Source of the DNA: an uncultured Pseudomonadota bacterium
GTDB lineage: Bacteria > SAR324 > NAC60-12
Reading direction: 5' to 3'
Length of the DNA stretch: 12,271 bases
Assembly: GCA_913056375.1 (NCBI GenBank)
Contig: CAJXNF010000046.1
Span: 1 to 12,271 of the forward strand
Position numbers and translations under genes: made by a program. Below are positions 1 to 7,669 of the stretch, one piece after another. The notes beneath the pieces were generated by a model. The model did no database searches. It was not told the origin of the DNA and worked only from the letters and a program-made list of their open reading frames with translations. The first letter of the stretch is position 1; every line of letters begins with the position of its first letter.

Positions 1-35
1 GCTACTCATCCAACCTTTTCGTATTTCACAGACAA

Positions 36-3000
36 ATGGCGAATTCATTCCGCTTCTCCATCGACCGTGGAGGCACATTTACCGATGTGTATGCCGAGGT
101 GCCTGGAGAACCTGGCTTTCGTGTGGTCAAGCTACTCTCTGAAGATCCAGCACACTACCCTGATGCACCCCGCGAAGGCATCCGTCGGATTCTGGAGGAA
201 GTCACCGGTCATCCATATCCCAAGGAAGGCTTTGTGTCGTCCGATATCGACTGGATCCGGATGGGAACCACTGTTGCTACGAATGCCTTGCTTGAGCGAA
301 AAGGTGCGAAGACGTTACTTGTGATCACTAAGGGCTTTGGCGACCTGCTGCAAATCGGCAATCAGAACCGACCACGCATCTTTGACCTGGAAATTCGCAA
401 GCCCGAGTTGCTGTATCAGCAGGTGCTGGAGGTCAATGAGCGGGTTCGAATCCGCAGAGCGGATGATTCACTGCCCGGTGTTGTGGGTACCACTGGTGAA
501 GAGTTCCTGGTTCTTGAAAAACCGAACCTGGAAAATCTTCGCAATTCCTTAAAAGATGCGAAACAAGCGGGTGTTGAAGCCGTAGCGGTAGTCTTTCTAC
601 ATGCCTATGCGTTCCCACAGCATGAACAGCAGGTTGGAGCGCTGGCCCGAGAACTTGGCTTTGCGCAGGTTTCGCTCTCTCACGAAGTGATGCCGATGGT
701 CAAGATGGTGGCACGTGGTGACACGACGATGGTAGCTGCGTATCTGACCCCACACATTCGCCAATACCTCGAGAGCTTCCGCTCGGGTTTTTCAGATGGA
801 CTGGAACAAAGCAACCTGTTCTTCATGCAATCCGATGGGGGTCTCACTGCGGCAGACCGCTTTCAAGGGAGCAATGCGATTCTCTCCGGTCCGGCTGGAG
901 GAGTAGTCGGCTATGCGCTGACCACAGACCTGGGCAAGCCCGTGATTGGCTTCGACATGGGAGGCACCTCCACGGATGTTTCGCGTTACGGTGGAGATTG
1001 GGAACATACCCATGAGAGCGAAACAGCTGGAGTCCGTATCCAGGCTCCCCAGTTGGATATTCGCACAGTCGCTGCGGGTGGTGGTTCCCGCCTGTTTTAT
1101 CGCCAAGGACGTTTTGAGGTCGGCCCTGAATCAGCAGGAGCCCATCCAGGTCCAGTCTGTTATCGCAAGCAGGGACACTTGGCGGTTACGGACGCTAATC
1201 TTGTGTTAGGTCGACTCCACCCGGACTACTTTCCACAGATCTTTGGTCCCCAGGAAAACGAGCCCCTCGATCTGACTGGAGCACGAACTGCGTTACAATC
1301 CTTGACCGATCAGATCAACGATGAAGCTGCATCCACTGGGCAGCCGAGTCGGACTGTTGAAGAGGTTGCCTTGGGATTCCTGCGGGTCGCAAATGAGACG
1401 ATGATTCGACCGATACGTGAAGTTTCCGTGCAGCGTGGGTTTGATATCCAAGAACATGTGCTGGCCTGTTTTGGGGGGGCTGGAGGACAACATGCCTGTG
1501 CCTTGGCCAGAGATTTGGGGATTTCCCTTGTCTTCGTCCATCGCTTTGCCGGCATTCTCTCCGCCTATGGAATCGGGCTTGCGGATCTGACCACGGAACG
1601 CCAGGAACCAGCAGCTGAAGTCCTAGCTCAGATTGGAGACCTTTCTCCCACTCTGCCCAGCAACCTAGACCAACGTTTGACCGAACTGGCAGCTCAGGCA
1701 GCTGCAGAACTTCAGGAACAAGGAGCTTCTTCCTCGACCTTGCAGGTGCAGCGCTTTCTGAATCTGCGCTATCGGGGAACTGACACTCATCTGATGATTC
1801 GGGAACCGGAGAATGGCAACTTCGCCCAGAGTTTCCGACAAACCTATCTCCGTGAATACGGCTTTGAACTGGAGCGAGAAATCTTGGTGGATGACTTGCG
1901 TGTGCGTGTCGTATCCCCTTCTCCAAGTTTGCAGAAGTTCAAGGTTCCTCCAGCTGAGGGGCTGGCTGAGCCGATTGATCAGACCCGCTGCTACTTTGAA
2001 AACGGATGGCACCAAACCCCAGTCTTTCGCTGTGAATTACTGCAAGCTGGACATCAGATTGCCGGGCCAGCGTTGCTGCTGCAGGATACCTCGACGATCG
2101 TGATCGAGCCAGATTGTCGAGCAGAAATCAGCGAATACGGCGATGTGCTGATCCATGTCGAGGCCCGTACTCATCGAGAAGTTGGAATTACTCGGGACCC
2201 GATCCAGTTGTCAATTTTCGGCAACCTGTTCATGTCGATTGCCGAACAGATGGGCCGGACGCTACAGCGCACCTCGATCTCGACCAACATCAAGGAGCGG
2301 CTCGACTTCTCCTGCGCGATCTTTGATTCCACCGGGGGCCTGGTGGCCAATGCTCCTCACTTGCCGGTTCACTTGGGTGCTATGAGTGAAGCTGTACGGC
2401 AGCAGGTACGAATCCAGGGAGACAACCTGCGTCCAGGGGATGTACTGGTGACCAACCATCCACAGGCTGGAGGCAGCCATCTTCCCGACATCACCGTGAT
2501 CACTCCTTGTTGGCAGGATGGGCAACCTCTCTTTTATGTGGCGAGTCGTGGACATCATGCCGACATAGGGGGAATCACTCCCGGTTCGATGCCTCCCTTC
2601 TCTCGTACGCTTGCTGAAGAAGGGGCCTGTTTGAAGAGTTTCAAGCTCGTCGAGAATGGGATTTTCAACGAAGCAGGGATTACGGAGTTGCTAGAGGACC
2701 CGGCTCGAATTCCCAGACTCCCAGGAGAATTACCGATTGCTGGAACGCGGCTGCTGGCGGACAATATTTCAGACCTCAAGGCCCAGGTAGCTGCCAACCA
2801 GCGCGGAATTGACCTGCTTCAGGAGATGGTCGAACACTGGTCGCTGGAAGTTGTGCAGGCCTACATGCAACACATTCAGGACAATGCAGAAGAGTCCGTC
2901 CGGCTGATGTTGCAGCAACTCTCAGTTCGGGAAAAATTGCCAGAAGTTGGGACCATTCACGCAGTGGACTATCTGGACGACGGCTCACCGATTCGCCTTG

Positions 3001-3788
3001 CCTTGACCATTGATCGTCGTGACGGCAGTGCCTGTTTCGATTTTGCAGGAACCGGTACAGAACTCTGGGGCAACCTCAACGCACCCAAGGCTGTCACTTA
3101 CTCGGCAGTGCTTTATGCCTTGCGAAGCCTGATTCGTCAGGACATGCCGCTCAATCAGGGTTGTCTGAATTCCATCGAAATTCGCATCCCCGACGGTTCA
3201 CTGCTTTCCCCATCCGAAGAAGCCGCTGTGGTCGGAGGCAATGTGCTCACCTCACAGCGCATCACCGATGTGATCCTCAAGGCCTTCGGAGCGTGTGCCG
3301 CTTCCCAGGGCTGCATGAACAACCTGACCTTCGGTAACGAACGTTTCGGTTACTACGAGACAATTGGCGGTGGTGCTGGCGCTGGCCCAAACTGGCATGG
3401 TCAGTCCGGAGTGCACACCCACATGACCAACACTCGCATCACCGATCCAGAAATCCTGGAACGACGCTACCCAGTGTTGCTCAGAGAATTTTCAATTCGT
3501 AAGGGTTCAGGTGGGAAAGGTGAATTTAACGGAGGAGATGGTTTGGTGCGGGAACTGGAATTTTTGGAGAAGCTGCAGGTTGCGATTCTTTCTGAAAGAA
3601 GGAGCCACGCGCCCTACGGCATGGCTGGAGGCGAAGACGGGCGGTGCGGTCGAAATCTCTTTCTACGTAAGAACGGTCCAGTGCTCAATCTTGGAGGTAA
3701 GAACGAAATACAGACTCAACCCGGAGACCGCTTCCGTATTGAAACCCCTGGCGGCGGTGGTTGGGGTGTTAAAAGAAATAATTCTTAG
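36..3788 (+). CDS. ATP-dependent 5-oxoprolinase, fused HyuA-HyuB type
   Basis: Probable cytoplasmic enzyme that hydrolyses 5-oxo-L-proline to L-glutamate using ATP. The 1250-residue chain matches the full-length, eukaryotic OPLAH-like fused form. The N-terminal half is HyuA-like (ASKHA fold): phosphate-loop motif DRGGTFTDV at residues 10-18, GTTVATNALLERKG at 77-90, SGPAGG at 284-289, a second phosphate motif FDMGGTSTDV at 306-315, and AAGGGS at 346-351. The C-terminal half, from about residue 722, is HyuB-like, with NHPQAGGSHLPD at 807-818, SRGHHADIGG at 837-846 and a glycine-rich tail. The ATG is chosen because family homology begins at once; no clear Shine-Dalgarno is visible in the 35 bases upstream. 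It converges with the dehydrogenase gene across 39 bases. Family members also include hydantoinases and acetone carboxylase subunits, usually as separate proteins, so the fusion favours 5-oxoprolinase. It looks more GC-rich than its neighbours. Confidence 0.93.
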   Translation: MANSFRFSIDRGGTFTDVYAEVPGEPGFRVVKLLSEDPAHYPDAPREGIRRILEEVTGHPYPKEGFVSSDIDWIRMGTTVATNALLERKGAKTLLVITKGFGDLLQIGNQNRPRIFDLEIRKPELLYQQVLEVNERVRIRRADDSLPGVVGTTGEEFLVLEKPNLENLRNSLKDAKQAGVEAVAVVFLHAYAFPQHEQQVGALARELGFAQVSLSHEVMPMVKMVARGDTTMVAAYLTPHIRQYLESFRSGFSDGLEQSNLFFMQSDGGLTAADRFQGSNAILSGPAGGVVGYALTTDLGKPVIGFDMGGTSTDVSRYGGDWEHTHESETAGVRIQAPQLDIRTVAAGGGSRLFYRQGRFEVGPESAGAHPGPVCYRKQGHLAVTDANLVLGRLHPDYFPQIFGPQENEPLDLTGARTALQSLTDQINDEAASTGQPSRTVEEVALGFLRVANETMIRPIREVSVQRGFDIQEHVLACFGGAGGQHACALARDLGISLVFVHRFAGILSAYGIGLADLTTERQEPAAEVLAQIGDLSPTLPSNLDQRLTELAAQAAAELQEQGASSSTLQVQRFLNLRYRGTDTHLMIREPENGNFAQSFRQTYLREYGFELEREILVDDLRVRVVSPSPSLQKFKVPPAEGLAEPIDQTRCYFENGWHQTPVFRCELLQAGHQIAGPALLLQDTSTIVIEPDCRAEISEYGDVLIHVEARTHREVGITRDPIQLSIFGNLFMSIAEQMGRTLQRTSISTNIKERLDFSCAIFDSTGGLVANAPHLPVHLGAMSEAVRQQVRIQGDNLRPGDVLVTNHPQAGGSHLPDITVITPCWQDGQPLFYVASRGHHADIGGITPGSMPPFSRTLAEEGACLKSFKLVENGIFNEAGITELLEDPARIPRLPGELPIAGTRLLADNISDLKAQVAANQRGIDLLQEMVEHWSLEVVQAYMQHIQDNAEESVRLMLQQLSVREKLPEVGTIHAVDYLDDGSPIRLALTIDRRDGSACFDFAGTGTELWGNLNAPKAVTYSAVLYALRSLIRQDMPLNQGCLNSIEIRIPDGSLLSPSEEAAVVGGNVLTSQRITDVILKAFGACAASQGCMNNLTFGNERFGYYETIGGGAGAGPNWHGQSGVHTHMTNTRITDPEILERRYPVLLREFSIRKGSGGKGEFNGGDGLVRELEFLEKLQVAILSERRSHAPYGMAGGEDGRCGRNLFLRKNGPVLNLGGKNEIQTQPGDRFRIETPGGGGWGVKRNNS

Positions 3789-3827
3789 CGATACTTTTGA
3801 CCAATGCTGGTTGCTCAGAAGCTTGTT

Positions 3828-5231
3828 TCACAAAGGCAACTGGGCTTCTGACAAAGCTTTATCCAACAAGCCAGTTTGATCAAGAAGATCTAAAATGGTG
3901 TAACGACTTCTGATAAATCTAGCAGCCCGAATTGTTCTCTTTAGATGCTCTTCGCTGATACCAATTTGATGGGCTCGGATTGGAGCATTCGCAGCTTCCA
4001 GTAAGTATTTAAGTTTTGTGGTTGGGAGAAGGTGATTCTGGAGTCTGTTTCTGAGTTTTGGCCAAACATTTTTTAATTGATCAATGCGTTCTTCAATTTG
4101 CCCAGACTCTAAATGCTTTCTCTCGGTTTCCAATAACGCTCGCCTCACAATTTCTGGTTGTCTGAATAAACATTTTATTTCAATCTCTTTGTCCCCCATA
4201 GTTTTATAGTTTGATTTGTTGTAGGCAAACTGTTCAAGGGGTTGCTGTAGCAGCCAATCATAGAGTGCCATAGTTGAGAGACACCCGATTGCAACGCAAG
4301 CTCCGTGTGATACCAGTTGACCATTGAACTGATGGTGTTCCATTTCCCAGATATGAGCGATTTGATGGTCTGCGCCAGATGCTGGTCGTGAACTACCAAA
4401 AAATTCCATTGCTAGGCCTGTCAAAAGCAAACCAATAACTAATGATTGCAATGACTCAGGTTCTCCTCTGCGCATACCTTCAGGATTTTCCAGACACATT
4501 CTTAAATTCCCTTGGACAAGCGGCCAAGCAATTTTATCAATATTTTCTAGCCCAAGAGAATCTGCAATGATCCAATCTCCTCCTGCAGGGACTTTTCCAG
4601 CAAGGTCTCCATAGCCCCAACCACTCATTTCAGATGGTGCTGCTGCGAGAATATCTAAGTCAATCAAAATGAGTTTGGGAGGTGCGCAGTTGTGGGTGAT
4701 TTTAAAACCTTGATCACTCAGGACTGACCCTGCAGAGGCATATCCATCCATGGAGGCAGCTGTGGGCACGCAACAATAAGATCGGCCAGCCTTGAAAGCA
4801 GCGAATTTAACAAGATCATTCAAAACGCCTGTCCCTACAACTACTGGGATCAAATTATCTGAGCGCAGTTCATCGGATAGTGTTCGAGCAGTTTCTATAG
4901 TAGGTCTTGGCTGAGGGTTTGCTGGGAACAAATATTTTTCAACTTCATATCCAGCCTTCTGAAGTTCACTCTGAGCAGCCAAACCCCCCGCTGACCAAGT
5001 GTTTTCATCAGCAATTAGCATCACTTTAGACTGCCCAAAGTGATGCATCAACTTTTCTGGTAGATTTTTGAGGGCGGAAGACTCAATGAAAACCTCTCGG
5101 ATTGTCTGCGACTTCGGAACAAATTCCGCCAGAAGTTGTACCAGGACTTGATTGGATGACTTGTGTTCGTTATGAGTGAGATCTGCTTGATTAATACTTT
5201 TTTTTCCTTGATCAGGATGTGGCGAGTGCAT
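3828..5231 (-). CDS. Glycerol-1-phosphate dehydrogenase (AraM/EgsA) family protein
   Basis: Metal-dependent NAD(P) dehydrogenase of the iron-containing alcohol dehydrogenase/dehydroquinate synthase fold. Characterised members interconvert sn-glycerol-1-phosphate and dihydroxyacetone phosphate. Visible motifs are the nucleotide-binding VGTGVLNDLVKF (132-143), PTAASMDGYAS (156-166), and the three expected metal ligands: Asp209 in GYGDLAGK, His289 in SGADHQIAH and His309 in SHGACVAIG. The C-terminal part is helical and ends in a RSRYTILDLLDQTGLLD stretch. At 467 residues it is longer than B. subtilis AraM (roughly 400). About 40 polar N-terminal residues precede the fold, but no better in-frame start follows and the ATG lacks a clear Shine-Dalgarno. 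It is divergent from the binding-protein gene across a 140-base operator region, so it is probably co-regulated with that transporter. The true substrate could be another polyol or polyol phosphate. Family assignment is firm; substrate is not. Confidence 0.88.
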   Translation of the reverse strand: MHSPHPDQGKKSINQADLTHNEHKSSNQVLVQLLAEFVPKSQTIREVFIESSALKNLPEKLMHHFGQSKVMLIADENTWSAGGLAAQSELQKAGYEVEKYLFPANPQPRPTIETARTLSDELRSDNLIPVVVGTGVLNDLVKFAAFKAGRSYCCVPTAASMDGYASAGSVLSDQGFKITHNCAPPKLILIDLDILAAAPSEMSGWGYGDLAGKVPAGGDWIIADSLGLENIDKIAWPLVQGNLRMCLENPEGMRRGEPESLQSLVIGLLLTGLAMEFFGSSRPASGADHQIAHIWEMEHHQFNGQLVSHGACVAIGCLSTMALYDWLLQQPLEQFAYNKSNYKTMGDKEIEIKCLFRQPEIVRRALLETERKHLESGQIEERIDQLKNVWPKLRNRLQNHLLPTTKLKYLLEAANAPIRAHQIGISEEHLKRTIRAARFIRSRYTILDLLDQTGLLDKALSEAQLPL

Positions 5232-5256
5232 TTTTTAAAATAAAATTATTTTTTGG

Positions 5257-5285
5257 TTGACGTTACTTTTGTAATACATAATTAT
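5257..5285 (+). promoter_or_regulatory. Candidate sigma-70 promoter for the transporter genes
   Basis: TTGACG at 5257-5262 matches five of six bases of the -35 consensus. Seventeen bases downstream, AATTAT at 5280-5285 matches four of six bases of the -10 consensus. Transcription would start near 5292, so the first dyad falls in the spacer and the second covers the first transcribed bases, a classic repression layout. The -10 is weak and other spacings are possible. Confidence 0.4.
5262..5275. promoter_or_regulatory. Operator-like dyad, copy 1
   Basis: GTTACTTTTGTAAT is an imperfect inverted repeat: TTAC and GTAA arms around four T bases, with the outermost pair mismatched. It is identical to the second dyad at 12 of 14 positions and overlaps the end of the candidate -35 and the promoter spacer. 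The regulator family that binds it is unknown. Confidence 0.6.
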
Positions 5286-5287
5286 GT
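5276..5287. promoter_or_regulatory. Perfect 12-bp palindrome ACATAATTATGT
   Basis: A perfect twofold-symmetric 12-mer abutting the first operator-like dyad and overlapping the candidate -10. It could be a separate protein-binding site, part of a composite operator, or simply the symmetric A/T-rich -10 region serving both directions. Confidence 0.4.
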
Positions 5288-5292
5288 CGCGC

Positions 5293-5306
5293 GTTACTCT
5301 TGTAAC
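5293..5306. promoter_or_regulatory. Operator-like dyad, copy 2
   Basis: GTTACTCTTGTAAC is a perfect inverted repeat with 5-bp arms (GTTAC and GTAAC) around a 4-base spacer. Its start is exactly 31 bases from that of the first dyad, about three helical turns, so both lie on the same face of the DNA. It lies just at or after the predicted transcription start. Confidence 0.65.
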
Positions 5307-5371
5307 TTAGACACTTATGGCATGTTGTCCCCGTCAGGTCAACTGCAACTCTCCTCCAAACAGAGATATTT

Positions 5372-6712
5372 ATGAAGTTCACAAAAATTCTGAAAAAACT
5401 GGCGCTAGCTGCCGGTCTTGCTGCGGGTTTAGCACAACCCGTAAGTGCTTGGACTCTTGAAGAAGCGGCTAAACCTTACGCAGGCACAACGATCGATGTA
5501 GTATTTCTTCTGCGTCCAGGCTATGAAGCAGCTGAGAAGATGCTTCCCGAATTTGAGAGCAAGACAGGAATCAAGGTCAATATTATCAAGCACCCTTACG
5601 AAAATGCATTAGGTGAGCAGGTCAGGGATTTCGTAGCAGGCGGAGACCTAGATATTGCTCTCATCGACTTAGTGTGGATTGGTAATTTTGCTGAGAATGG
5701 TTGGATTGAGCCAATTGACAAGTTCACATCGAACCCAGAGCTAACAGACCCAAATTTAGATTTGGATGATTTCTTCCCTCTGGTGATCAATGCCTTTGGT
5801 GGCTGGAATGGTACCATCTACGGCCTACCTTTTGATAATTACTCAGGGCTTCTGTTCTACAATCGTTGTATGTTGGAGGAAGCAGGTTTTACAGGTCCAC
5901 CAGAGTCATGGACAGAATTGATGTATGTTTATGGACCACGATTAACTGGTGATGGCAAATACGCATATGCGCTTCAATCCAAGCGTAACGAGACGCAATC
6001 TGCGGATAGCTTTGCTAGAATGCTTTGGCCTTTCGGTGGTTCATTCCTGGATGAAAATTTTCGCTCTAACTTACTTTCCCCAGCAAGCCAATCGGGCCTG
6101 AAGTTTCGTCAGGATCTGATGCAATTCATGCCTCCAGGTATCGTTTCGTATGATCATGCCGAGACAGTGAATGGTCTGGCGCAGGGCGATGTTGCAATGA
6201 TCACAGAATGGTCTGCATTCTATGCAACGTTGAAAAATCCATCGACTTCTAAAATAGTCGACTGCTTGGCCATTGCTCCAGAGCCCAAAGGTCCTGCTGG
6301 CCGTAAGCCGGCTTTAGGGGGTTTTTCTATGGCCGTTGCATCTCAGGCAGATGAAGATGAGCAGGCAGCTGCCTGGCTCTTTATCCAGTGGGTAACTTCA
6401 AAAGAAAATGCGAAAAAGTACCTTGAACTCGGTGGTGTTCCAGCCCGCCAGTCCGTTTACAACCTACCTGGCGTAGCTGAGCAATACGACTATGTACCTG
6501 CTTTAGTGGAAAGCTGGCAGGATGGTGTTCCCGAATTCCGTCCAAGGTTTGCTGAATGGCCTGAAATCACTGAGATTGTTCAGGAGTGGGGAACCAAAAT
6601 TATGCTCAATGAGGTGACTACTGAAGAGGGTGCACAAATTTTGGGAGAGCGCATGGAAGCTGTGCTTGACGAAGCTGGATATTATTCTGGTAGTAAGCCA
6701 CTGGCTCAATAA
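5372..6712 (+). CDS. Family-1 extracellular solute-binding protein of a carbohydrate ABC transporter
   Basis: Periplasmic receptor that captures substrate and delivers it to the permeases encoded directly downstream. The 446-residue protein begins with a Sec signal peptide: lysine-rich N terminus, alanine/leucine core, and likely cleavage after VSA at residue 26. There is no lipobox cysteine, so it is soluble rather than a lipoprotein. The mature part shows the usual family-1 pattern: an FLLRPGYEAAEKMLPEFESKTG-like opening, DIALIDLVWIGNFAENGWIEPID in lobe one, a hinge segment with NGTIYGLPFDNYSGLLFYN, and a late ALGGFSMAVAS strand. Family members bind sugars, polyols or glycerol-3-phosphate; the ligand here cannot be read off. 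It is the first gene after the divergent operator region and is followed by a terminator-like hairpin, which implies higher expression than the permeases. Confidence 0.93.
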   Translation: MKFTKILKKLALAAGLAAGLAQPVSAWTLEEAAKPYAGTTIDVVFLLRPGYEAAEKMLPEFESKTGIKVNIIKHPYENALGEQVRDFVAGGDLDIALIDLVWIGNFAENGWIEPIDKFTSNPELTDPNLDLDDFFPLVINAFGGWNGTIYGLPFDNYSGLLFYNRCMLEEAGFTGPPESWTELMYVYGPRLTGDGKYAYALQSKRNETQSADSFARMLWPFGGSFLDENFRSNLLSPASQSGLKFRQDLMQFMPPGIVSYDHAETVNGLAQGDVAMITEWSAFYATLKNPSTSKIVDCLAIAPEPKGPAGRKPALGGFSMAVASQADEDEQAAAWLFIQWVTSKENAKKYLELGGVPARQSVYNLPGVAEQYDYVPALVESWQDGVPEFRPRFAEWPEITEIVQEWGTKIMLNEVTTEEGAQILGERMEAVLDEAGYYSGSKPLAQ

Positions 6713-6723
6713 TCAGATGTGCT

Positions 6724-6760
6724 AAGGAGGTATTGCACATCGCGATACCTCTTTTTCCTT
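6724..6760 (+). terminator. Terminator-like hairpin (partial terminator/attenuator) after the binding-protein gene
   Basis: Bases 6724-6736 can pair with 6742-6754: a 13-bp stem including two G-U pairs, closed by a 5-base loop. The 3' arm runs straight into a T tract (6752-6756), then CCTT and C residues. This fits an intrinsic terminator 11 bases after the binding-protein stop codon and before the permease start. In binding-protein-dependent operons, such hairpins commonly give partial read-through or stabilise the upstream message, so that binding protein exceeds permease. The 5' arm contains a full Shine-Dalgarno sequence (AAGGAGGT at 6724-6731). Confidence 0.75.
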
Positions 6761-6787
6761 CCCCCCCCTTCTGCCTCAGGTTGTCCC

Positions 6788-7669
6788 ATGAAGGGAAAAG
6801 TCCGTCGTAGAACAATTTTCGCGTTTCTAGGTCCAGCAATTGTTTCTCTTGCTGTGATCGGCATTGCACCACTACTTTTTGCCGCCTATACCTCTCTCCA
6901 TAACTATAACCTTACAAAGCTTCGCAAGGTAAAATTTATCGGATTAGATAATTTTACTTTTGTTCTTACCGATCCTGTTTTCTGGGATGCAATGCAGCGC
7001 ACATTCTCACTTCTTGTGATTGTGTTACCATTGCAATTGCTTATTGGGCTTGGGATCGCACTTTTGCTCCACCAGCCAGGTATTGGACTACTAAAAACAT
7101 TGACCCGGTTATCCTTAGTGGTGCCGATGGCCACAACCTATTCAGTGGTTGGACTCCTCGGCCAGGTTATGTTCAATATTAAGTATGGAGTAGTGAATCA
7201 ACTGATCGGATTTATAGGTATTGAGCCAGTGAACTGGATCGGTGATCCTGAAAATGCGTTTATTGCTGTTGCTTTCTGGGATGTTTGGCAGTGGGCGCCA
7301 TTCTGTGCGCTTGTTTTGCTGGCTGGCCTTACAACAGTTCCGTCTGAAATTGAAGAGGCCGCTCGTTTGGAGACACCCAGTTGGTGGATCGTTTTGCGCC
7401 ATGTCCAACTTCCTTACTTGATTCCAGGGATAACGGCGATTTTGATTTTGAGAACAGCAGACACTCTCAAACTCTTTGATATGGTTTTCACAATGACACG
7501 TGGTGGGCCAGGGTCAGCCACTGAATTTGTGAGTTTGATGATTCAGAGAATAGGATTCCGTGCTTTCGACCAAGGCTTGGCTTCGGCTCAAGCCTTAATT
7601 TTATTGGTTGTGACCATTGTACTTAGCCAGCTGTATATTCGTTACTTTTATAAGGAGGTCCAGCAATGA
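6788..7669 (+). CDS. Carbohydrate ABC transporter permease (MalF/UgpA-like)
   Basis: Inner-membrane channel subunit, 293 residues, with about six membrane helices: roughly 9-34, 70-94, 104-128, 157-181, 210-228 and 266-286. The EAA coupling loop that docks the ATPase is at 190-209 (EAARLETPSWW to VQLPYL). The conserved glycine after the acidic residue is replaced: canonical DGA reads ETP here. The C-terminal FDMVFTMTRGGPGSATEF stretch is typical of the family. The ATG at 6788 is preferred to one at 6719, because the longer version would start inside or before the terminator hairpin and adds a proline-rich, poly-C-encoded leader. A weak AGG lies seven bases before 6788. Its stop codon overlaps the next start codon (ATGA), so translation of the two permeases is probably coupled. 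Confidence 0.9.
   Translation: MKGKVRRRTIFAFLGPAIVSLAVIGIAPLLFAAYTSLHNYNLTKLRKVKFIGLDNFTFVLTDPVFWDAMQRTFSLLVIVLPLQLLIGLGIALLLHQPGIGLLKTLTRLSLVVPMATTYSVVGLLGQVMFNIKYGVVNQLIGFIGIEPVNWIGDPENAFIAVAFWDVWQWAPFCALVLLAGLTTVPSEIEEAARLETPSWWIVLRHVQLPYLIPGITAILILRTADTLKLFDMVFTMTRGGPGSATEFVSLMIQRIGFRAFDQGLASAQALILLVVTIVLSQLYIRYFYKEVQQ
7651..7659 (+). promoter_or_regulatory. Strong ribosome binding site for the second permease
   Basis: TAAGGAGGT is a near-perfect Shine-Dalgarno sequence, six bases before the ATG at 7666. It sits inside the last codons of the preceding permease gene and supports both the chosen start and coupled translation. It is the strongest such site in the window. Confidence 0.8.

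Larger units (their letters stand above)
5232..5371. promoter_or_regulatory. Divergent control region between dehydrogenase and binding-protein genes
   Basis: This 140-base gap separates two divergent start codons. The half nearest the dehydrogenase is strongly A/T-rich. The middle holds two related dyads, a 12-bp palindrome and a promoter-like pair. A weak Shine-Dalgarno-like AGAG lies at 5362-5365, six bases before the binding-protein ATG. On the minus strand an AATAAT -10-like hexamer is visible in the A/T-rich half, but with no convincing -35. The arrangement suggests that one regulator controls both directions. The SorC-type protein encoded at 8570-9538 is the obvious candidate, by inference only. 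Confidence 0.75.

Noticed and set aside
1315..1926. 203-codon open frame on the minus strand inside the oxoprolinase gene
   Set aside because: It lies wholly opposite a well-conserved enzyme-coding frame, has no recognisable domain or ribosome site, and its composition fits a shadow frame.
3815..3851. 8-bp inverted repeat (TCAGAAGC and GCTTCTGA) spanning the stop codon of the dehydrogenase gene, as a bidirectional terminator
   Set aside because: The loop is 21 bases and no T tract follows on either strand; most of it is coding sequence. Too weak to call.
6719..6787. Longer N terminus for the first permease starting at the ATG at 6719
   Set aside because: It would be translated through the terminator hairpin, has no ribosome site and adds a non-family leader; homology begins just after 6788.
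7640..7653. CGTTACTTTTATAA, resembling the first operator-like dyad
   Set aside because: It lacks the second-arm G, so the symmetry is poorer, and it encodes ordinary permease residues just before a ribosome site. Probably chance.
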